This document shows, in pieces, positions 58,012 through 64,000 of a DNA stretch of 64,000 bases; within the stretch, counting starts at the first letter, position 1; each line of letters starts with the position of its first letter. The DNA is from an uncultured Psychroserpens sp. Lineage in GTDB: Bacteria; Bacteroidota; Bacteroidia; Flavobacteriales; Flavobacteriaceae. Location of the stretch: NCBI RefSeq assembly GCF_947503375.1, contig NZ_CANNDQ010000001.1, forward strand, positions 310,001 to 374,000, given 5' to 3'. Below the pieces are notes generated by a model, which made no database searches, was not told the origin of the DNA, and saw only the letters and a list, made by a program, of their open reading frames with translations. Made by a program: the position numbers and the translations under genes.

Positions 58012-58512
58012 ATGATACGTAAAGCAACTCTGGATGATATCAATAAAATTATGGAAATCACTAAAGCCTGTGGAAAACACATGATCGCTAACGGTATTTT
58101 CCAATGGAATGACTCCTACCCAAATAAGACCGCTTTTGAAACTGATGTACAACGAAGCGAATTATATGTATTAGATATTGAGGATTGTGTGAGAGGTTGC
58201 ATTGTTATTTCAACGTTTATGGACGATGTATATAAGCCAGTAAAATGGTTAACAACAAATCAAAATAATATATACATTCACCGTTTAGCAGTACATCCTA
58301 AATACCAAGGGCAAGGTCATGCAAAACAACTCATGGACTATGCTGAAGAATTTGCAAAAACCAATACTTTTATATCTATTAGGTTAGATACATTTTCACA
58401 AAACAAACGAAATCAAAAATTTTATGAACTAAGAGGATATCAAGTACTAGAAAATATCTATTTTCCAAAGCAAAGTGAACATCCTTTCTATTGTTATGAA
58501 CTAATGCTTTGA
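58012..58512 (+). CDS. GNAT-family N-acetyltransferase
   Basis: A 166-residue enzyme beginning MIRKATLDDINKIMEITKAC. The acetyl-CoA motif is 'HRLAVHPKYQGQGHAKQLMDYA' near residue 94, followed by 'IRLDTFSQNKRNQKFYELRGYQ'. The substrate is unknown. A TAACTTTG box (57974-57981) is 30 bases upstream. Its stop TGA overlaps the TTG start of the MATE gene. Confidence 0.9.
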   Translation: MIRKATLDDINKIMEITKACGKHMIANGIFQWNDSYPNKTAFETDVQRSELYVLDIEDCVRGCIVISTFMDDVYKPVKWLTTNQNNIYIHRLAVHPKYQGQGHAKQLMDYAEEFAKTNTFISIRLDTFSQNKRNQKFYELRGYQVLENIYFPKQSEHPFYCYELML

Positions 58513-59843
58513 GTACAGATATCTCTTTAAAACAAATTAATAAGCTAGCTATTCCTGCTTTAATTGCAGGTGTTGCAGAACCTATTTTATCATTAACAGA
58601 TACTGCGGTTATAGGTAATATAGATTATCATGCAGCAGAGTCTTTAGCTGCTGTTGGTATAGTTGGTACATTCATTTCAATGCTTATTTGGGTATTTGGA
58701 CAGACCAGAAGTGGTATTTCATCTATTGTTTCTCAACATCTAGGCGCCAATAAACTAAACCACGTTAAAAATCTTCCTGCTCAAGCCATTTTTATTATTA
58801 CTTTAATAAGTGTTTTAATTATCATTATAACTCTTCCTTTCGCTTCACAGATTTTCAAACTTTATAATGCTTCAAATCTTATATTAGATTATAGTGTAGA
58901 TTATTACAAAATTCGAGTTTTTGGTTTTCCATTTACCCTTTTTACTATTGCTATATTTGGAACGTTTAGAGGTTTACAAAACACATTTTACCCAATGATC
59001 ATTGCTATAATTGGTACTATAGTCAATATTGTTTTAGATGTTATTTTGGTCTATGGAATTGACGATATTATTGACCCTATGCATATCAAAGGTGCTGCTT
59101 ATGCAAGCGTCGTAGCTCAAATTGTAATGGCTTTATGCTCGGCTTACTTTCTATTAAAGAAAACTGATATTTCATTACGTATTACGTTTCCTTTTAACAA
59201 AGAGATCAAGAATTTTATTCTAATGGTGCTTAACTTATTTGTTAGAACGTTAGCTCTAAACATCACATTATATTTCGCAACACGTTTTGCTACATCTTAT
59301 GGCACAGATTACATCGCTGCATATACTATAGCTATTAATCTTTGGTTTTTAGGCGCTTTTATAATAGATGGCTATGCTAGCGCTGGAAATATTTTGTCTG
59401 GGAAATTATTAGGTGCAAGAGACTATAAAGGACTTATAGAATTAAGTAATAAACTCATTAAATATGGAATTATTTGCGGAATTATTTTAGCCTTTTTAGG
59501 CGCCTTATTCTACTATCCGATTGGGAAGATTTTCACGCGAGAACTCAATGTTCTGGATCAATTTCAAAACATCTTTTGGATGGTTCTTGCCATGCAGCCT
59601 TTATGCGCCTTGGCCTTTATTTTTGATGGCATGTTTAAAGGCATGGGTAAAATGAAATTTTTAAGGAATTTATTACTCTTATCAACAGGTTTAGTTTTTC
59701 TTCCTATTCTCTTTTTATTAGATCATTATAACCTGAAATTATATGCCATATTTGCCGCCCTGACCCTATGGATTGTTGCAAGAGGTTTTCCGCTTATCAT
59801 AAAATTCAGACAACTATTTTTATCACTTTCGCAAAAGACGTAA
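58509..59843 (+). CDS. MATE-family efflux transporter
   Basis: A 444-residue inner-membrane exporter with about twelve helices in two halves. Motifs are 'LAIPALIAGVAEPILSLTDTAVIG' at the N terminus and 'FGFPFTLFTIAIFGTFRGLQNT' in mid-protein. It starts with TTG, within the stop of the acetyltransferase gene; the next in-frame Met is inside the second helix, so TTG is needed. Drug or metabolite export driven by Na+ or H+ is expected. Confidence 0.9.
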   Translation: MSTDISLKQINKLAIPALIAGVAEPILSLTDTAVIGNIDYHAAESLAAVGIVGTFISMLIWVFGQTRSGISSIVSQHLGANKLNHVKNLPAQAIFIITLISVLIIIITLPFASQIFKLYNASNLILDYSVDYYKIRVFGFPFTLFTIAIFGTFRGLQNTFYPMIIAIIGTIVNIVLDVILVYGIDDIIDPMHIKGAAYASVVAQIVMALCSAYFLLKKTDISLRITFPFNKEIKNFILMVLNLFVRTLALNITLYFATRFATSYGTDYIAAYTIAINLWFLGAFIIDGYASAGNILSGKLLGARDYKGLIELSNKLIKYGIICGIILAFLGALFYYPIGKIFTRELNVLDQFQNIFWMVLAMQPLCALAFIFDGMFKGMGKMKFLRNLLLLSTGLVFLPILFLLDHYNLKLYAIFAALTLWIVARGFPLIIKFRQLFLSLSQKT

Positions 59844-59878
59844 CTTTGACCAATAATTGACATTAAAAAATTATCATT

Positions 59879-59977
59879 ATGGACGTTATGTCATTTTTAA
59901 GCGGAAGCGGGTTATTTCTTATCCTAGGAATTGTATTAGTTGTTGTATATTTCGTTAATCGTAATAAAAGACGCTAA
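59879..59977 (+). CDS. Very small membrane protein (32 residues) coupled to queD
   Basis: An ATG at 59879 opens a 33-codon frame: a short start (MDVMSFLSGSG), a single hydrophobic helix (LFLILGIVLVVVYFV) and a basic end (NRNKRR). This is a classic single-pass topology with positive residues inside. Its TAA shares a base with the queD ATG (TAATG), as expected for a translated upstream frame. No family is recognised. Confidence 0.65.
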   Translation: MDVMSFLSGSGLFLILGIVLVVVYFVNRNKRR

Positions 59978-60429
59978 TGAGCAATATTCGTATTACTAAA
60001 CAGTTTTCTTTTGAAACAGGTCACGCCTTATATGGTTATGATGGAAAATGTAAAAACGTACATGGTCACAGCTATCGCCTAGATGTCACTGTTATTGGGC
60101 AACCTATATCAGATAACGCCAACGTGAAATTTGGAATGGTTATCGATTTTGGCGACCTTAAAAAAATAGTTAAAGAAGAAATTGTAAATGTGTTTGATCA
60201 TGCTACTGTTTTTAATAAAAACACACCTCATGTCGAGCTGGCTAAAGAGTTAAAAGATAGAGGGCATAATGTGTTATTAGTTAATTACCAACCTACCAGT
60301 GAGATGATGGTAATTGATTTTGCAGAAAAAATAAAAAAACGCCTGCCAAATACGATCAAATTACATTCTTTAAAACTTCAAGAAACAGCAACCTCCTACG
60401 CTCAGTGGTATGCTTCAGATAATGACTAA
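59977..60429 (+). CDS. queD: 6-carboxytetrahydropterin synthase (6-PTPS family)
   Basis: A 150-residue zinc enzyme that converts dihydroneopterin triphosphate to 6-carboxytetrahydropterin in queuosine synthesis. Zinc His are in 'FETGHALYGYDGKCKNVHGHSYRLDV' region, with the catalytic Cys in 'GKCKNVHGH'. 'MVIDFGDLKKIVKEEI' and 'LHSLKLQETATSYAQW' are family motifs. Its C-terminal codons overlap the start of the LpxH-like gene. Confidence 0.93.
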   Translation: MSNIRITKQFSFETGHALYGYDGKCKNVHGHSYRLDVTVIGQPISDNANVKFGMVIDFGDLKKIVKEEIVNVFDHATVFNKNTPHVELAKELKDRGHNVLLVNYQPTSEMMVIDFAEKIKKRLPNTIKLHSLKLQETATSYAQWYASDND

Positions 60430-61195
60430 TCCAAAACACATAAAAATTCCTGATGGAAAGCAAATTTATTTTGCATCAGACAATCATTTGGGTGCGCCAA
60501 CTAAAAACATGTCTTTTCCTAGAGAAAAGAAATTTGTAGCTTGGTTAGATGAGGTCAAAAAAGATGCTGCTGCAATATTCTTGTTAGGCGATTTATTTGA
60601 TTTTTGGTTTGAGTATAAAACGGTTGTTCCCAAAGGTTTTACCAGAACCCTCGGAAAGCTTGCCGAAATTAGCGATTCTGGTATTCCTATTTATTACTTT
60701 GTTGGTAATCATGATCTATGGATGAATGGCTATTTTGAAGAAGAACTCAATATTCCAGTATATCATAAGCCCAAGGAATTTGTTTTCAATAACACTTCTT
60801 TTTTCATAGGCCATGGCGATGGTTTAGGCCCTCATGACAAGGGATACAAACGCATGAAAAAGATATTTACCAATCCGCTTTTCAAATGGTTGTTTAAATG
60901 GCTACACCCTGATCTTGGGATGCGCATTGCACAATACATGTCTGTAAAAAATAAGCTCATCTCAGGTGAAGAAGATGCTAAGTTCTTAGGTGAAGACAAT
61001 GAATGGCTGGTTCAATACTCAAAGAAGAAATTATTAGATAAGCATAGGGATTATTTCGTGTTTGGGCATCGTCATTTACCAATGGAAATTGAACTTGAAA
61101 ATCACTCTAAGTATGTTAACCTAGGCGACTGGATTCAGTATTACACGTATGGTGTTTTTGATGGAAAATCATTAGCTCTTAAAACCTTCAATTAA
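60422..61195 (+). CDS. lpxH: UDP-2,3-diacylglucosamine diphosphatase (LpxH-like)
   Basis: A 257-residue metallophosphoesterase of lipid A synthesis. The metal-binding motifs are 'FASDNHLGAPT', 'LLGDLFDFWFEY', 'FVGNHDLWMNGY', 'IGHGDGLGPHD' and 'VFGHRHLPMEIE'. The ATG at 60422, which overlaps queD by 8 bases, fits the family start; an ATG at 60410 would add four residues. Confidence 0.88.
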   Translation: MTNPKHIKIPDGKQIYFASDNHLGAPTKNMSFPREKKFVAWLDEVKKDAAAIFLLGDLFDFWFEYKTVVPKGFTRTLGKLAEISDSGIPIYYFVGNHDLWMNGYFEEELNIPVYHKPKEFVFNNTSFFIGHGDGLGPHDKGYKRMKKIFTNPLFKWLFKWLHPDLGMRIAQYMSVKNKLISGEEDAKFLGEDNEWLVQYSKKKLLDKHRDYFVFGHRHLPMEIELENHSKYVNLGDWIQYYTYGVFDGKSLALKTFN

Positions 61196-61234
61196 TTTAG
61201 ACGTAGCTCTTAAAGCCATAATATTCAAAAATAA

Positions 61235-62521
61235 TCAAGATTCATTTTTGTGATCCTCCATATCTTTTGTTAGGTCTAATTTAGGAAATGATGGTAGAAC
61301 AACACCAGTCATGAGCACAGTATATAGCGTCATTGAACCTCCAAACACTACAGCATTAACAGTTCCCATGAGTTTAGCAGTTAGCCCGCTTTCAAAAGCA
61401 CCTAGTTCGTTAGAAGACCCTACAAACATAGAGTTAACTGAAGACACACGTCCTCTCATATGATCTGGTGTTTTTAACTGAAGAATGGTTTGCCTTATTA
61501 CCATAGAAACACCATCAAAAACACCACTAAAGAATAACGCCGTAACCGAGATCCAAAACACAGAAGATAGTCCAAAGGCTATAATACTTAAACCAAATCC
61601 AAAAACAGCAAAGAGCAACTTTGCTCCTGCTTTTTTAACAATAGGAATATAAGCCGTCACTAACATGGTTAGAAATGAGCCAACATTTGGAGCTGCAACT
61701 AAAATCCCAAAACCTTTTGACCCTACTTGTAAAATATCTTCAGCAAAAACGGCCGCCAAGGCTATAGCACCTCCAAATAATACGGAAACCATATCCAAGG
61801 TCAAAGCACCCAAAATTGCTTTAGTTTTAAAGACAAAATTCACACCTTCCTTTAGGCTTTGTTTTATGGGTTCTCCTATATTAGGGTTTAGAATTGGTTT
61901 TTTCTTTATTTGAAATAACATAATCAATGAAAATATAACGAGTCCAAATACAATACAAAGTGACCAATGTACTCCCATTTGATCATTTTCGCCTAACCAG
62001 CTGATGGAAAAACCTGCAAAAGCGACACCTAAAACTCGAGCCATCTGCCAAGTTGAACTGTTCCATGTTGCAGCATTAGGATAAGCTTTTTTAGGGACAA
62101 TTAATGCAACTAACGAAAAGATTGAAGGACCGAAAAATGAGCGTAAAAGTCCGCCAAAAAACACAAAAGCATATATAGAATACAAGATTTTTTTCATAGG
62201 CCATGTATCTGCAACTTCTTGAGAAGTAATCCAAAATAACCCAAAGCTTATCAATGAAAATGCTGCAATACATAAGGCTAGTAAATTCCGCTTTTCTTTT
62301 TGATCAACAATATGGCCAGCGAAAAGTGCCATTCCTAAAGCAGGAATAATTTCCATTAAACCTATTAAACCAATGTATAACGGGTCATTAGTTAAGGCAT
62401 AAACTTGCCATTCAATGATTATGAACTGCATAGACCAAGCAAAAACTAAAGCAAAACGGACTAATATGAAAATGTTAAATTCTCTATAGCGAAGTGCCTC
62501 GTATGGATCCTTTTTTGACAT
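61235..62521 (-). CDS. MFS transporter
   Basis: A 428-residue protein with twelve predicted helices, beginning 'MSKKDPYEALRYREFNIFIL'. The MFS motif 'GHIVDQKEKRNLLALCI' is at residues ~70-86. 'GLLRSFFGPSIFSLVALIVPKKAYPNAATWNSS' and 'RGRVSSVNSMFVGSSNELGAFESG' resemble the MFS_3/EntS exporter group. The substrate is not known. It follows recJ by three bases and may be co-transcribed. Confidence 0.88.
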   Translation of the reverse strand: MSKKDPYEALRYREFNIFILVRFALVFAWSMQFIIIEWQVYALTNDPLYIGLIGLMEIIPALGMALFAGHIVDQKEKRNLLALCIAAFSLISFGLFWITSQEVADTWPMKKILYSIYAFVFFGGLLRSFFGPSIFSLVALIVPKKAYPNAATWNSSTWQMARVLGVAFAGFSISWLGENDQMGVHWSLCIVFGLVIFSLIMLFQIKKKPILNPNIGEPIKQSLKEGVNFVFKTKAILGALTLDMVSVLFGGAIALAAVFAEDILQVGSKGFGILVAAPNVGSFLTMLVTAYIPIVKKAGAKLLFAVFGFGLSIIAFGLSSVFWISVTALFFSGVFDGVSMVIRQTILQLKTPDHMRGRVSSVNSMFVGSSNELGAFESGLTAKLMGTVNAVVFGGSMTLYTVLMTGVVLPSFPKLDLTKDMEDHKNES

Positions 62522-62524
62522 TTC

Positions 62525-64000
62525 TTAGTCTTTTATATCTCTAATTTTCAATTGTAAACTTACAACTCCTTGCCAATGATTTTCATCAATAGAGTATACA
62601 GCATTAAATTGTTTATAGTCTTTAATAAAGTGTAATTTATCTCCTAAATTAAATCCAATACCTGTTATTTTTTGATTGTTTTGAGTAACTGTTATACGTA
62701 AATGCTTGTCGTCTTCACCAACACATTTCCCATAACCGGTATCTTTCAAATGTTCGGTCATAAAAACAGGTGTCATATTTCCAGGTCCAAATGGCGCAAA
62801 CTGACGAAGAACTCTGTAAAATCTTGGTGTAATGGTACTCAATTCTATTTTAGTGTCTACTTTTATTTCAGGTGTTAATAAGCTACGGTCAATAGTTTTC
62901 GAAACCTCATCTTCGAAAGCTTGTTTAAAGGCAACATAGTTTTCTTCTTTAAGTGTTAAACCTGCTGCATATTTATGACCACCAAACTGCTCAATATAAT
63001 CACTACATGCTTCTAAAGCGTTATACACATCAAAACCTTTGACAGATCTTGCTGAAGCAGCTAATTCGCCATCTCCACTTTTAGTGAACACTAGCGTTGG
63101 TCTATAATAAGTTTCTATTAATCTTGAAGCAACAATACCTATAACACCTTTATGCCATGAGTCTTGATATACTACTGTAGTTAGGCATTCTTCTTCTTTG
63201 TTATCTATAATTTGAGCTAAAGCTTCTTTAGTGATTTTTTGATCTGCTTCTTTTCGTTCTAGATTATACGTATTAATGTCTATAGCATATCTCGTGGCAA
63301 GGTTAAAATCGGTTTCAGTTAATAACGTCACAGCGTGATTACCATGTTTCATTCGACCTGCAGCGTTGATGCGAGGTGCAATTATAAAGACTACATCTGT
63401 AATTGTTAGTTCTTCTTTTTTTACTTCTGCTATAATAGCTTTGATTCCTGGTCTCGGGTTTGAATTGATTACTTGTAATCCAAAATAGGCTAATACTCGA
63501 TTTTCATTTGTTATCGGAACAATATCTGCTCCAATAGCTGTTGCTACAAGATCTAAATATTCTACTAGGTCTTCAGCTGTTTTTCCTTCTTTTGATGCCA
63601 AAGCTTGAATTAACTTAAACCCAACTCCACATCCACAAAGTTCTTTATATGGATAACTACAATCTTCTCGCTTAGGATCTAATATAGCAATAGCTTTTGG
63701 TAGTTGGTTTCCTGGTCTATGGTGATCACAGATAATAAAATCAATTCCTTTTTTAGATGCATAGTCGACTTTTTCAATTGCTTTTATACCACAATCTAAA
63801 GCAATAATTAAAGAAAACTCATTGTCACTGGCAAAATCTATTCCTTTATACGAAATCCCATAACCTTCTTCATAACGATCTGGAATGTAAGTGGCTATTC
63901 TGTCAGATTTTGTTCTTAAGTATGACGATAATAGTGCTACAGAGGCAGTTCCATCAACATCGTAATCTCCATACACTAAAATATTTTCATTCTGAAGAAG
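62525..64000 (-). CDS. recJ: Single-stranded-DNA exonuclease RecJ (partial, runs off the right edge)
   Basis: The minus frame is open from base 64000 to the stop at 62525, so the N terminus lies outside. The DHH-family motifs are visible: 'VYGDYDVDGTASVALLSSYL', 'IALDCGIKAIEKVDYA', 'IICDHHRPGNQLP', 'DLVATAIGADIVP' and the C-terminal DHHA1 region 'DGELAASARSVKGFDVYNALEAC' with 'QFGGHKYAAGLTL'. It degrades single-stranded DNA 5' to 3' in repair and recombination. A GTG near 63976 is an internal Val codon and not the start. Confidence 0.95.
   Translation of the reverse strand, partial: LLQNENILVYGDYDVDGTASVALLSSYLRTKSDRIATYIPDRYEEGYGISYKGIDFASDNEFSLIIALDCGIKAIEKVDYASKKGIDFIICDHHRPGNQLPKAIAILDPKREDCSYPYKELCGCGVGFKLIQALASKEGKTAEDLVEYLDLVATAIGADIVPITNENRVLAYFGLQVINSNPRPGIKAIIAEVKKEELTITDVVFIIAPRINAAGRMKHGNHAVTLLTETDFNLATRYAIDINTYNLERKEADQKITKEALAQIIDNKEEECLTTVVYQDSWHKGVIGIVASRLIETYYRPTLVFTKSGDGELAASARSVKGFDVYNALEACSDYIEQFGGHKYAAGLTLKEENYVAFKQAFEDEVSKTIDRSLLTPEIKVDTKIELSTITPRFYRVLRQFAPFGPGNMTPVFMTEHLKDTGYGKCVGEDDKHLRITVTQNNQKITGIGFNLGDKLHFIKDYKQFNAVYSIDENHWQGVVSLQLKIRDIKD

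Noticed and set aside
57957..58082. Longer N terminus for the stress protein
   Set aside because: The extra 42 residues have no family similarity and overlap the divergent acetyltransferase; ATG 57956 matches the UspA start.
1..64000. CRISPR arrays, insertion sequences, prophage genes and riboswitches
   Set aside because: No regularly spaced repeats, transposase or integrase motifs, or recognisable riboswitch leaders were seen.

Overview
The window is an AT-rich chromosomal segment of a bacterium in the phylum Bacteroidota, almost certainly family Flavobacteriaceae. The evidence is a C-terminal type IX secretion signal, TANNTTTG-type promoter -7 boxes, a diheme-type three-gene sdhCAB operon, ribosomal protein L21 with a C-terminal helix-hairpin-helix tail, an IPExxxVDY family protein, a viroplasmin-type RNase H, a FecI/FecR/TonB-receptor trio and many SxxC lipoproteins. 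I see no insertion sequences, prophage or CRISPR array. Most of the window is a conserved core region.

Layout: 1-9.5 kb holds a partial Crp/Fnr regulator, a secreted matrixin-like protease, an erythromycin-esterase-like exported protein, a LytS/LytTR two-component pair, a BNR/VPS10-like exported protein and a lipoprotein. 9.6-14.7 kb holds sdhCAB, rplU-rpmA and a membrane protein. 14.8-23.1 kb holds a paired M16 protease operon, an EamA transporter, a metal-binding lipoprotein, YCII and CYTH proteins, dinB and a PD40 lipoprotein. 23.1-32.4 kb holds the acpP-fabF-rnc-IPExxxVDY-pyk operon facing away from purN-rnh, a START protein, a PfkB kinase and a PurF-like enzyme. 32.45-32.94 kb is non-coding and carries two near-identical putative small RNAs, each ending in its own terminator.

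32.9-43.2 kb holds superoxide dismutase, an AddA-like helicase-nuclease, kbl, an OmpA protein, the AddB-like partner and an alpha/beta hydrolase. A small reading frame broken by one stop codon follows. 43.6-49.9 kb is a minus-strand block: an outer-membrane DUF5916-type protein, two ABC-2 permeases, their ATPase and a small exported Cys/His peptide.

50.2-57.0 kb is the most interesting locus. It holds an ECF sigma factor, a FecR anti-sigma factor and a TonB-dependent transducer with an STN domain, next to divergently transcribed lipoproteins built from repeated lipocalin-like modules. A bipartite motif (GGGACAAT, 9 bp, AGTTGTTTWAA) occurs three times here and I did not notice it elsewhere in the window. 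One copy faces the lipoproteins, one faces a small frameshifted gene and one lies between the sigma and fecR genes. This looks like the target promoter of the local sigma factor. 

57.0-64.0 kb holds tRNA-Ala(GGC) starting two bases after a universal-stress-protein gene, then a GNAT acetyltransferase, a MATE exporter, a 32-residue membrane peptide coupled to queD, an LpxH-like hydrolase, an MFS transporter and partial recJ.
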